Source: an uncultured Verrucomicrobiota bacterium
GTDB lineage: Bacteria; Verrucomicrobiota; Verrucomicrobiia; Limisphaerales; UBA9464
Assembly: GCA_903907925.1 (NCBI GenBank)
Contig: CAIVQB010000137.1
Location: 1-36,324, forward strand
DNA: 36,324 nt
Direction: 5' to 3'
Shown here piece by piece: positions 16,744 through 24,537 of the stretch. The position numbers and the translations under genes are program-made. Within the stretch, counting starts at the first letter, position 1; each line of letters starts with the position of its first letter. Under the pieces are notes generated by a model, which was given only the letters and a program-made list of their open reading frames with translations, made no database searches and was not told the origin of the DNA.

Positions 16744-16902
16744 TCAGTGGCTCTGGCAGCCGTAGCGGATGAAGAGTCCCAGATAGCCCAGCACGCCAAC
16801 CGCCAGCAGCCACAAGGCGCCCTTGTCGACGGCCATCCACACGCCGACCCCGAGGATCACAGTGGCAATGAAGTAAAACAGGAAGGCCAGGAACGGTTTC
16901 AT
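16744..16902 (-). CDS. Small membrane protein, 52 residues, two helices
   Basis: This short frame encodes a protein starting MKPFLAFLFYFIATVILGVG and ending RYGCQSH. Hydropathy suggests two membrane segments (about 4-22 and 29-46) joined by WMAVDKGA. I do not recognise a family. It lies 72 bases after the UlaG-like gene and 55 bases before the MEKHLA gene, all on the minus strand. The absence of rare codons and the clean stop support a real gene. Confidence 0.6.
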   Translation of the reverse strand: MKPFLAFLFYFIATVILGVGVWMAVDKGALWLLAVGVLGYLGLFIRYGCQSH

Positions 16903-16974
16903 CGGCGCTTGAAATACCTCAGCGAGCCGAAACAGGCAAGGGATCCGAACGGAATCGACGTTGCGGGCGTAGCT

Positions 16975-17868
16975 TCAACCTCCACCGGGAGTCCAGCGCC
17001 CACCGGCTTGAAGCACGGAAAAGCCCTGCCCAAGACCGCGACAGGCGGCCACGAATTCATCCGGGGTCGCCGTGTTGAATTCGAATTGATCGTAGTGGCA
17101 GGGAATCACCCAGCGCGCGCCGATGGCGTGGGCGAGCTCGGCTGCCTCGCGTCCCCACAGGTTTCCCGCCACGCGTCGTTCAGGCGAGCGTCCGTTGATC
17201 GGCAACAGCGCCAGATCAATGCCGCGTGTTCTCAAGAGTTCCTCCATTCCGGGATACAGCATCGTGTCGCCCGAATGATAGACGGTCCACCGACCAAACC
17301 GCACCAGCCAGCCCAGGGCGATCAGGTGGCCGTCGACATCGCGATCGAGGTGTTCGTGTGCGGCGGGAACGGCATGGATTTCGAAGGGGCCCACGCGTGT
17401 GGATTCCGGGACGGCCGATCCGGTCGAAGCCGCCGGTTTCGACGGATCGGTGACCGGGAAATCGAGTCCTAGGATTTGATCGTCCGGCAGACCGCTTCGA
17501 GTTCGCGCGCTTGCCCGGATGGACTCGGGACAAACGAGGCGCATCGCCGGATTGGCCCGACAGAGCGGTTGCAGGGTCTGTGGATCGAGATGATCGGTGT
17601 GGACGTGGGACGCGGTGACCGCGTCGATTCGAGTCAGCCGGGCGGGATCCACGACTCGTGCCGTCATCCGGACGTGGGGCTTGTCTGTGGCCGCGTATTT
17701 TTCGGTCAACGAATCCGAAAGATAAGGATCGAGGAGAATCCGATGACCCTCCCATTGAATCAGGAATCCACTCTGTCCGAGCCACCACAGGTTGAAGGCA
17801 TCGGCAGCGGAATCCGCGGCCGCGACGTCGGCGAGAAACGCGTCATTCTGGAGTGCGGGCTGGATCAT
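16975..17868 (-). CDS. UlaG-like metallo-beta-lactamase fold hydrolase
   Basis: The 297-residue protein has the metallo-beta-lactamase metal motif HVHTDH (H88, H90, D92, H93), the upstream LWWLGQSGFLIQWEGHRILLDPYLSD typical of UlaG-like lactonases, YHSGDTMLYPGM (metal-binding Asp) and IPCHYDQFEFNT. UlaG opens L-ascorbate 6-phosphate; related enzymes cleave other lactones or cyclic phosphates. The substrate here is unknown. It begins 34 bases after the MetE-like gene and probably shares its transcript. That places a lactonase-type enzyme beside a sugar kinase and a dehydrogenase, which would fit sugar acid metabolism. Confidence 0.85.
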   Translation of the reverse strand: MIQPALQNDAFLADVAAADSAADAFNLWWLGQSGFLIQWEGHRILLDPYLSDSLTEKYAATDKPHVRMTARVVDPARLTRIDAVTASHVHTDHLDPQTLQPLCRANPAMRLVCPESIRASARTRSGLPDDQILGLDFPVTDPSKPAASTGSAVPESTRVGPFEIHAVPAAHEHLDRDVDGHLIALGWLVRFGRWTVYHSGDTMLYPGMEELLRTRGIDLALLPINGRSPERRVAGNLWGREAAELAHAIGARWVIPCHYDQFEFNTATPDEFVAACRGLGQGFSVLQAGGRWTPGGG

Positions 17869-17902
17869 GCGGGGCGAGCGGAACAGGAGAGGTCGACGGG
17901 GT

Positions 17903-18964
17903 TCACGCGCAGCCGAGGGACTTTTTCACCCGCCGGACGCCTTCCACCATCGCCTTGAGTTTGCGTCGGGCGGCCCAGCGCGCGGTCTGACTGAGGCCGC
18001 AATCCGGGGCCAGCACCAGGCGTTCGGCGGGAACGAATTCCAGACAGCGACGCACCCGGCGTTCGATGTCGTCCGTGGTCTCAATGTAGTAGCTCTTCAC
18101 ATCCACCACACCGACCGCCACGTCACGACGTTTCGCGATGGCTCCGATCAATTCCAGTTCGGAAAACTCGCGGCTCGCCATTTCGACGTGGAGTTCGTCA
18201 CAGGCGAAATCGAGGAAGGCAGGAAACAGCGGTGCCAGCTGCCGGGGTCCGACCGCCCGCGCGCGATAATTTCCAAAGCACAGATGGCTGCAGATGCGGG
18301 CGCGTCCCCGAACGCCCTCCACCGTGCGATTGAAAATATCGACGAACCGCTTTGGATCCTCGCGATGCGCGTAACAACTCATGCTCGGTTCATCGACGCT
18401 GATTTCCCGGCAACCGGCATCCACCAGCGCCATCAATTCAGCCCGCACCATCGGAAGCAGCGCCTCGGTGACCGCCCATCGATCCGGATAGCCGAGCTCG
18501 GCATTGGGAACAATGCGCCCCGACAGCGTGTAGGGTCCCGGAACGGAAGCCTTCAGCGTGACGGTGGGCGACACGCTGAGCGCGACGGCGATCCGGCGCA
18601 GGCGTTGGAATTCGTCGACCACACCCAGTCCGCGAGGAGCGGTGAGCGGTGCGGTGATGGGATGGCGTCCGCGCTGATCGTGGGCTGGTGGACCGAAGCG
18701 TCGCAGAGGCTGTGATTCCAGGGCGATGCCGTGAATGAAGCCGTAAAAGCTCAGGTTGAAGTCGAGACGGGTCTGTTCGCCATCGGTGATGACGTCGAGT
18801 CCGGCCGCGAGTTGGTCATGGACGGCGGCAATCACCGCATCCTCCTGGACTTCGGCGAGATCATCCGGTCCGAAGCGTTCGAGCTGGCTGGCGGCGAGTT
18901 CGAGCCACGACGGGAACGGATAACTGCCAATGATCGTGGTTCGCAGCGGCGATGGAGGATTCAT
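17903..18964 (-). CDS. Core-MetE-like methionine synthase family protein (C-terminal MetE domain only)
   Basis: The 353-residue product matches the C-terminal, zinc-containing catalytic domain of cobalamin-independent methionine synthase without its N-terminal domain. Visible motifs are TTIIGSYPFP (9-18), DVITDGEQTR, SVPGPYTLSGR, ISVDEPSMSCY, the HxC zinc motif in SHLCFGNY, a likely Glu ligand in ELHVEMAS, and the last Cys ligand in APDCGLSQ. Free-standing core-MetE proteins are known to use methyl donors other than methyl-folate (Mes families), while others act on other thiols. Its ATG overlaps the SIS gene stop (ATGA), so it is tightly coupled to a sugar-type operon, an odd setting for methionine synthesis. 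A demethylase role is conceivable. Confidence 0.85.
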   Translation of the reverse strand: MNPPSPLRTTIIGSYPFPSWLELAASQLERFGPDDLAEVQEDAVIAAVHDQLAAGLDVITDGEQTRLDFNLSFYGFIHGIALESQPLRRFGPPAHDQRGRHPITAPLTAPRGLGVVDEFQRLRRIAVALSVSPTVTLKASVPGPYTLSGRIVPNAELGYPDRWAVTEALLPMVRAELMALVDAGCREISVDEPSMSCYAHREDPKRFVDIFNRTVEGVRGRARICSHLCFGNYRARAVGPRQLAPLFPAFLDFACDELHVEMASREFSELELIGAIAKRRDVAVGVVDVKSYYIETTDDIERRVRRCLEFVPAERLVLAPDCGLSQTARWAARRKLKAMVEGVRRVKKSLGCA

Positions 18965-19820
18965 GAAACGTTCGGGCGGGGTGCGGATGCGGGGAGGGCG
19001 GCGGCCCGGGGTGTCCCAAGGTTTTCGTAGAGCCGCGCGAGCCGGCGGGCATGTTCGTCGTAGGCCGCCTCAAACAGGGAAGTCGCGGTTTCGGCACCGA
19101 CAAGCGCGCTGGCGGTGAGAACGGTGGGCGGCTGGCCGGCGGCAGTCAGGCGGACTGCGATTTCGGCCTTCAGCGAGTTGATGAGAAGGCAGCCGCCGAC
19201 CGTGGAACCGGGGGCGACTGGAGTTTCCAGCCCGGGAATTCGGACCATGGCGTCACCGGCGGGCGCTCCGGTGTCGAGAATGATGTCGGCGAAGTCCTGC
19301 AGCTTCCGTCCGTCGGCACGGTGGCTTCGGCTTGCCTCACTGTGACGACGTGAAATGACCGCCACCACCGGCACCTTGCGGCGTTGGAATTCCTCGGCCA
19401 TTTCAATCGGGACGCGATTGCATCCGCTCGATGAGATGACCAAGGCCGAATCGACAGGCGACAAGTCATAGTTTCTCAGAATCCGCTCGGCGAGGCCGGA
19501 GACATTCTCCAGGAACATGGCCTGCCGCTGGCCGTTGGCGCCCACCACGAGATTGTGGAAGCTGAGCGAGAGTTCGACGATGGATTGAATCCGGGAAACG
19601 AGCCGTAGCGGGGCCACATTTCCTCGACGAGAATCCGGCTGTGGCCTGATCCGAAGAGGTGAACCATGCGACCCGCGAGAATGGTGGCGGTGAAGAGGTC
19701 GGCGGCCTTTCGAATCTCCGGGGCTTGCGCGGCGACCCTGTCCAACAGGCCACGGCACTGTTCGAGATAGGTGTCGGTGGCGGAGAACGCTGCGGGAACG
19801 GATGGGGCGAGCGGGATCAC
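18961..19820 (-). pseudogene. SIS domain (phosphosugar-binding) protein, frameshifted
   Basis: Two minus frames together give one SIS protein. The first, from a GTG at 19820 that overlaps the ROK stop (GTGA), reads TYLEQCRGLLDRVAAQAPEI and MVHLFGSGHSRILVEEMWPR, then YGSFPGFNP. The second continues IVELSLSFHNLVVGANGQRQ, ALVISSSGCNRVPIEMAEEF and PGSTVGGCLLINSLKAEIA, ending at 18961. Both halves belong to the same family of about 290 residues. The join is near 19581, where adding one base would restore the frame. SIS proteins bind phosphosugars, as isomerases, etherases or regulators. The break is either a sequencing error or a real inactivation; the coupling overlaps at both ends suggest an otherwise intact gene. 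Confidence 0.85.
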
Positions 19821-20764
19821 GCGGGTGAGGAAGTGGAGACGATGATGTCGTCGTTGGAAAGTGCGTTGCGGGCGGCACCCCACGCGCCGGCGAATTCGCC
19901 CAATTGCGCGGGCACGAGACGGAGCGGGTGCCCGGTCGGCCGCCATTCGAAGCGATCGAGGAGAGACTGGATCGGGTCAAAGAGAAGGTTCCCTGCGGCG
20001 GCGATTCCACCGCCCAGGATCACCACTTCGGGATCGAGAATGTTGGCGAGCGAAACAATCGCTGCGGCGAGCGCCTGGATCGAGCGTTGCCAGACTTCAG
20101 CGGCCCGGGTGTCGCCCCACCGGACCGCGTCGATCAGGTCCAGGGTCGAAGCGAAACGGCCGTTGGATCGCCGGCCGATGTTGTGATTGCCGATGGCGTC
20201 CTCCAGCGAACCCGGGGTTCCGCAAATATCCAGTTCACCAAATGGATTCAGGGAAAGGTGACCGAAGTGCCCCGCCTTGCCGCAGAAACCGCGGAGGAGG
20301 TGTCCGTCCACGATCGCCGCACCACCCACGCCGGTTCCCAACGTGAGCAGCAGGGCGTTGCTGCAACCCCGCGCCGCGCCGGCCCAGGATTCACCGAGGA
20401 GCGCGGCCTGCCCGTCGTTGAGCACCGGGACGCGATCCGTTCGTCCAAGGAAGCCCGCCCACTCCAGGCCGACCAATCCGGCGAGCCGACCGGGCATGCT
20501 GGCGATCGAACGTCCGTCGACGGCGGCAAGTCCAGGAGCTGAAACTCCGATCCGACCCGGTTCGCCGAATTGTTTTCGATCCGCGCTGACCTGATGGGTG
20601 ATGGTCGTCAGGAAATCTCCCACCCGGTCCGGATCGAACGGCGTGACGCACGCATTCAGGAGCACCCCATCCGGCGTGACCACCACCCGCTTCACGGAAC
20701 TGCCTCCGAGATCGATTCCGAAAACCGTGCCACCCGGAGAAACTGCGGATGGGGGAGGGTTCAC
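19817..20764 (-). CDS. ROK family sugar kinase-like protein
   Basis: The 315-residue product has the ROK phosphate-binding start VFGIDLGGSSVKRVVV (14-29), the catalytic Asp in PVLNDGQAA (D117), and LTLGTGVGGAAIVDG (140-154). There is no N-terminal helix-turn-helix, so it is a kinase rather than a repressor. ROK kinases phosphorylate glucose, N-acetylglucosamine, N-acetylmannosamine or fructose. The usual zinc motif CxCGxxGCxE reads DICGTPGSLE here, so two of three Cys are lost, and the usual AGE-x-GH is AGHFGH; substrate or metal use may differ. It begins with GTG overlapping the SDR stop and ends overlapping the SIS start. Confidence 0.88.
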   Translation of the reverse strand: MNPPPSAVSPGGTVFGIDLGGSSVKRVVVTPDGVLLNACVTPFDPDRVGDFLTTITHQVSADRKQFGEPGRIGVSAPGLAAVDGRSIASMPGRLAGLVGLEWAGFLGRTDRVPVLNDGQAALLGESWAGAARGCSNALLLTLGTGVGGAAIVDGHLLRGFCGKAGHFGHLSLNPFGELDICGTPGSLEDAIGNHNIGRRSNGRFASTLDLIDAVRWGDTRAAEVWQRSIQALAAAIVSLANILDPEVVILGGGIAAAGNLLFDPIQSLLDRFEWRPTGHPLRLVPAQLGEFAGAWGAARNALSNDDIIVSTSSPA

Positions 20765-21594
20765 GGAAGTTGCCCTTCGGAAACTGTCCAGCCTCCATCC
20801 ACGGCGATGACCTGGCCGGTGACGAATTCCGATCCCGACGACAACAGCCAGACGACGGCGGCATCGAGGTCGGTGGGGTTTCCGATGCGGCCTCCATCGA
20901 GCGGTTGTTTGGAGCGGATGAAGTCGAGGATCTCCGGGTTCTGCTGCGCCCGCGTGGACATGGGCGTGGCCACCAGACCCGGTGCCAGCGCATTGATGCG
21001 AATACGCTTCGGCGCGTAGGTGCTGGCGGCACTGCGGGTCAGTCCGATGATGGCTGACTTGGCGGCGGCGTAGGCATGGGTGCCAAAAAAATGTGGCGAC
21101 GGGGAAAGGCCGAGGACCGAAGAGCAGTTCAGGATCGCTCCCGGACTGTCCTGTCGGAGGAACTGCTGGACGGCGGCACGGTTCGAGTAAAAAACCGAGG
21201 TGAGATTCAGGCGCAGCGTGAAGTCCCAGCCGGAATCCGTCAGCAAATCCAAGGGACCGTCGCCTTCGCTCCGACCGCTTCCGCCGGCGACGTGATACAA
21301 TCCGTCAAAGCGTCCGAACGCTTCCAGCGCTTGCGCAATGGCGGTGGGAGCGGTTCCAGGATCGGTGGCGTCGGCGGACAACAACCGTGCCGAATCGCCC
21401 AACTGCGCGAGTGCGGCCTGCCCGTCAATGGTATCGCGGCCCACAATGACAACCCGGCCACCGGCGGCGATCACGGCGCGCGCGGCGGACAGACCGAGGC
21501 CGGCGGTGCCACCGATGATGACGAGTACCTTGTCAGCGAGAAGGCCGGGCATGCCGCCAGCATCGGAACCCGCGGCGTCGGGTTCCAGTCTCAT
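20761..21594 (-). CDS. Short-chain dehydrogenase/reductase (SDR)
   Basis: The product is a classical SDR. It has the cofactor loop GGTAGLGLS, Asp near VVIVGRDT, HVAGGSG in place of NNAG, the catalytic Ser in ILNCSSVLG, and YxxxK in YAAAK. The closing part (INALAPGLVATPM, VTGQVIAVDGGWT) is typical of sugar and polyol dehydrogenases. The frame opens at 21705 within the preceding gene. I prefer the ATG at 21594 (MRLEPDAAG, 277 residues), while an ATG at 21552 starting MPGLLADKVLV is also possible. It heads the coupled SDR-ROK-SIS-MetE-like unit and follows the secreted-protein gene by about 23 bases. Confidence 0.88.
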   Translation of the reverse strand: MRLEPDAAGSDAGGMPGLLADKVLVIIGGTAGLGLSAARAVIAAGGRVVIVGRDTIDGQAALAQLGDSARLLSADATDPGTAPTAIAQALEAFGRFDGLYHVAGGSGRSEGDGPLDLLTDSGWDFTLRLNLTSVFYSNRAAVQQFLRQDSPGAILNCSSVLGLSPSPHFFGTHAYAAAKSAIIGLTRSAASTYAPKRIRINALAPGLVATPMSTRAQQNPEILDFIRSKQPLDGGRIGNPTDLDAAVVWLLSSGSEFVTGQVIAVDGGWTVSEGQLP

Positions 21595-21617
21595 CTTTTG
21601 AACGGACCGTTGCGGGG

Positions 21618-22361
21618 TCAGCGGGTAATCAGCCGGAAAAATCCAATCGTGCCCGTCACGGGAAAGGTGGTCGAGGTGCCGGTGACTCCGGGCACGTCGG
21701 TCCAAGCGCTGCTACCGGTGACGACGTCCTGCCGTTGCAACTTGTACGTGGAGTCCTGCCAACTGACCTGGATCTGATTGACCGCAGGGGAACTGATCAC
21801 CAAACCCTGACCGTCGTTCACGGTGACGGTTGCCGTAAACATGGCGTGACCGGTGAGGACCTGCCGGATGTGCCACCCGCCAGTGCTGCGCAGCCACATG
21901 TCATCGTAAGCCTGGCCCTCGGTGGGGATGGTATCTGGGGTCAGGAGTCCGGCGGAGTTGGCTCCGCCGTCATTGCCCTGAAACTCGACCGTGTAGGTGA
22001 AGCTCTTGGGAATCGGTGTCGAATTGTAACTGATGGACACCTGATCATGCCCGAGTTTGATGTCCAGCGGGTTGCTTTGGTAGAGGAGCGTTCCCGGGGT
22101 GCCCTGGCCGCCGTCGTTCTGATAGAATCGAACGATCATCCCGGCGGTCATCGAGTAGTTCGACTCGTATTCGAACGTGAAACCGGTCAGCAGTTTCTGA
22201 GAGTCGTCGCCCCGGAGAAAGATCTGGTTGCCGAACTCACCGACCAGCGAGATTTCGCGGCTGGTCGGACTGCTCGGCACCTCATAGCCAATCCCCGCCT
22301 GGGCGGAGGGAAGCATCAATGCGGCTCCGAGTAGGGAGAGGGCGAAGTCGGTTCTGCTCAT
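21618..22361 (-). CDS. Secreted protein of unknown function with a verrucomicrobial-type C-terminal domain
   Basis: The 247-residue product has a signal peptide with probable cleavage after MLPSAQA (about residue 22). The central part (FEYESNYSMTAGMIVRFYQN, LGHDQVSISYNS, YTVEFQGNDG) looks like an all-beta extracellular domain. The end, VNQIQVSWQDSTYKLQRQDV ... SAWTDVPGVTG ... FFRLITR, resembles a short beta module often found at the C-termini of secreted verrucomicrobial proteins. I cannot give a function. It is the first gene of the minus-strand block, about 23 bases before the SDR start, so it may share that transcript. Confidence 0.75.
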   Translation of the reverse strand: MSRTDFALSLLGAALMLPSAQAGIGYEVPSSPTSREISLVGEFGNQIFLRGDDSQKLLTGFTFEYESNYSMTAGMIVRFYQNDGGQGTPGTLLYQSNPLDIKLGHDQVSISYNSTPIPKSFTYTVEFQGNDGGANSAGLLTPDTIPTEGQAYDDMWLRSTGGWHIRQVLTGHAMFTATVTVNDGQGLVISSPAVNQIQVSWQDSTYKLQRQDVVTGSSAWTDVPGVTGTSTTFPVTGTIGFFRLITR

Positions 22362-22541
22362 AAATTCTTCGTGCTGAATAGTGTGTGCGCCAAGTCGGAT
22401 CGTGCCCGATTTGGGCGCGAGGGTTCAAGAACCGGTTGGAGTCAATCAAACCGCGGGCGCCGCGTCAAAATACAAGAATCGGCCCGAAGAGAGCACCGCC
22501 GGACCGAGGAGCCGGTGTTTGCCGAGGGTCCCGCCGACCCG
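22362..22541. other. Spacer upstream of the secreted protein, downstream of obgE
   Basis: This 180-base spacer separates the obgE 3' end from the secreted-protein start. I see no gene and no clear terminator or promoter. It probably holds the promoter of the long minus-strand block. Confidence 0.4.
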
Positions 22542-23744
22542 TCACGTGGCGGCGTCAGTGGTGGAATGGCGTTCGACCTCTTCGCGGATCCGCCGCTTGA
22601 ACTCGGCCACTCCCTGGTCAAATGCCGCCGAAATTGGCAGGACGGGGGTCTTGGTGATTTTCCGCTTGAACTTCTTCAGGTTCGCCTCGGCGGCGGGTTC
22701 GTCCATCTTGTTGGCGACGACGATCCGGGGCCGATCCAGCAGACCGGGATCGTAGAGTTCGAGTTCGCCGATGAGACTCTTGTAGTCGTCCCACGGAGCC
22801 CGGTTGTCAGTGCCAGCCATGTCGAGGAGGATGACGAGGATCTTGCAGCGCTCGATATGCCGAAGGAAGGCGTGACCCAGTCCGACGTTTTCGTGCGCGC
22901 CGGCGATCAAGCCGGGAACATCGCAGGCGGTGAGCCGGTAAAAATCGGGATATTCGACGATCCCCACCTGGGGCGTCAGCGTGGTGAACGGGTAGGGAGC
23001 GATCTTGGGGCGGGCATGGGAGATCGCTGTCAGCAGGGTAGATTTTCCGGCGTTCGGGTAGCCGACGATTCCAACCTCGGCCATCAGGCGGAGTTCGAGC
23101 AGGTAATCGCCCTCGGTGCCGACCTCGCCCGGTTGGGCGAAGCGCGGTGCCTGCCGGACGCTGGTGGCGAAGTTCCGGTTTCCCAGACCGCCGCGCCCGC
23201 CCTTGCAGAGGACAAACTGCTGGCCATCAGCGGTGAGATCGCACACGAGTTCACCCTTGGCCCGCGACCGGGCTGCGGCCGGTGCCGTTTCGTCGGCATC
23301 GCAAAGATTGATCTCCAGTGCCTTGGCCCCGCGGGCGGTGCGGATGACCGGCCGGTGGGAGGCGGTGGCCTTCAGGACCGAGGCGGGAGTTTCGTCTTCG
23401 GCCGCGTCCTCAGAGCCGTCCGCTCCTGGCGGTGGCAAAAGAGGGGAGGGAACCCGCCACACGAGGGTTCCGCAGGGAACACGGATCACAAGATCTTTGC
23501 CGGCCGGGCCATCCATGCCCTTTCCCATTCCGTTGAATCCATCCTCGGCCAGCAGGCGGGGCACGAAAAACTGGTTCAACAGATTGTTCAGATCGTGATC
23601 CGCCTGGAGGATCACGTTGCCGCCGCGTCCGCCGTTGCCGCCGCTGGGACCGCCCTTGGGACGGAACGTTTCCCGCAGGAACGCGACGCATCCTTTGCCG
23701 CCATGCCCGGCACGCGCGTACACTTTGACTTCATCGATGAACAT
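22542..23744 (-). CDS. obgE: GTPase Obg/CgtA, ribosome assembly
   Basis: Obg is a GTPase needed for large ribosomal subunit assembly and linked to stress signalling. The N-terminal glycine-rich Obg fold is present (MFIDEVKVYARAGHGGKGCV, KGGPSGGNGGRGGNV), followed by the G domain: G1 GYPNAGKST (228-236), TTLTPQVG, DVPGLI (DxxG), NKMDE and a final ISA motif. Residues about 97-163 form an insertion within the Obg fold where most family members continue from the conserved GTLVW strand straight to GELVCDLT; the insert is acidic, then Ala/Arg-rich. There is no C-terminal OCT domain. The gene follows rplU and rpmA, as is usual, but a terminator-like hairpin lies just before its start. Confidence 0.96.
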   Translation of the reverse strand: MFIDEVKVYARAGHGGKGCVAFLRETFRPKGGPSGGNGGRGGNVILQADHDLNNLLNQFFVPRLLAEDGFNGMGKGMDGPAGKDLVIRVPCGTLVWRVPSPLLPPPGADGSEDAAEDETPASVLKATASHRPVIRTARGAKALEINLCDADETAPAAARSRAKGELVCDLTADGQQFVLCKGGRGGLGNRNFATSVRQAPRFAQPGEVGTEGDYLLELRLMAEVGIVGYPNAGKSTLLTAISHARPKIAPYPFTTLTPQVGIVEYPDFYRLTACDVPGLIAGAHENVGLGHAFLRHIERCKILVILLDMAGTDNRAPWDDYKSLIGELELYDPGLLDRPRIVVANKMDEPAAEANLKKFKRKITKTPVLPISAAFDQGVAEFKRRIREEVERHSTTDAAT

Positions 23745-23757
23745 GGGAGGGGGGAAT

Positions 23758-23785
23758 AAAAAAGGGCGAGGCAGGCGCCTCGCCC
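23758..23785 (-). terminator. Terminator-like hairpin between rpmA and obgE
   Basis: On the minus strand GGGCGAGGC (23785-23777) pairs perfectly with GCCTCGCCC (23772-23764), followed by a run of six T (23763-23758). It begins 24 bases after the rpmA stop and ends 14 bases before the obgE start. It should cut or reduce read-through into obgE. Confidence 0.85.
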
Positions 23786-23808
23786 CGAAATGAATCGGTC
23801 AACGCCTG

Positions 23809-24093
23809 TCAGTTCGTGGCAACCACGCTGGGCTCGAGAGCCGGTTTGGTATCGGCGATGATGTGAACCCGGCGGCGATGCTTGTCGAACTTCACGTGGC
23901 CGTCCGCGAGGGCATAGAGGGTCCAATCGCGACCAGTGCCGACGTTGACGCCGGCATGAAATTTGGTGCCGCGCTGGCGGATGATGATGGTGCCGGCGCT
24001 GACGGTTTCCCCGCCAAAACGTTTGACACCCAGGCGCTTGCTCTGGCTGTCGCGGCCGTTGCGGACACTTCCCTGACCTTTTTTATGTGCCAT
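23809..24093 (-). CDS. rpmA: 50S ribosomal protein bL27
   Basis: The 94-residue product matches bL27 along its length: [59 protein letters not shown] and the end in [10 protein letters not shown]. bL27 sits near the peptidyl transferase centre. The start directly at MAHKK shows no Firmicutes-type cleavable N-terminal extension. It follows rplU by 15 bases, the standard rplU-rpmA pair. Confidence 0.98.
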   Translation of the reverse strand: MAHKKGQGSVRNGRDSQSKRLGVKRFGGETVSAGTIIIRQRGTKFHAGVNVGTGRDWTLYALADGHVKFDKHRRRVHIIADTKPALEPSVVATN

Positions 24094-24108
24094 GGTATTA
24101 CTCCCGGA

Positions 24109-24420
24109 TTAAGCGGCGATTTCCTTGATTTTCACCAGGGTCAGCTTTTGACGGTGACCCTGCTTCTTGTGATAGCCTTTGCGGCGTTTCATCTTCCAGA
24201 TGACCTTTTTGTCACCCTTGGTCTGCTCGACGACGTCGGCGATGACCCGGGCACCGGCGACGGTCGGAGATCCGACCGTGAGGATGCCATCGTTGTTGAC
24301 CAGCAACACGCGATCGAAGGTGAAAATGGAACCGGGTTCGGCTTCCAGCTTTTCGATTTCGAGAGTGTCACCAGCGGTGACGCGGTATTGTTTACCGCCC
24401 GTTTCCATCACAGCGTACAT
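24109..24420 (-). CDS. rplU: 50S ribosomal protein bL21
   Basis: The 103-residue product starts MYAVMETGGKQYRVTAGDTL and ends with RRKGYHKKQGHRQKLTLVKI, the usual bL21 signature and C-terminus. The frame opens at 24477, but the ATG at 24420 gives the family start and has an AAGG box about 9 bases upstream. It is the first gene of the rplU-rpmA-obgE cluster. Confidence 0.98.
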   Translation of the reverse strand: MYAVMETGGKQYRVTAGDTLEIEKLEAEPGSIFTFDRVLLVNNDGILTVGSPTVAGARVIADVVEQTKGDKKVIWKMKRRKGYHKKQGHRQKLTLVKIKEIAA

Positions 24421-24449
24421 AAAATTGGCCTTGTAAAAAAGGAGCGCGA

Positions 24450-24477
24450 AGTAACCAAACGGGGAGCAAAGTGTCAA
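24450..24477 (-). promoter_or_regulatory. Putative rplU promoter
   Basis: On the minus strand a consensus -35 TTGACA (24477-24472) is separated by 16 bases from a -10-like GTTACT (24455-24450). It lies about 30 bases before the rplU start. The -35 match is perfect; the -10 is weak. Confidence 0.5.
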
Positions 24478-24537
24478 TGCAACTTTGAAGGAAACTTGGA
24501 TTGATTAAATATCCAGTCCCGGTAGTCCATCCCGCTC

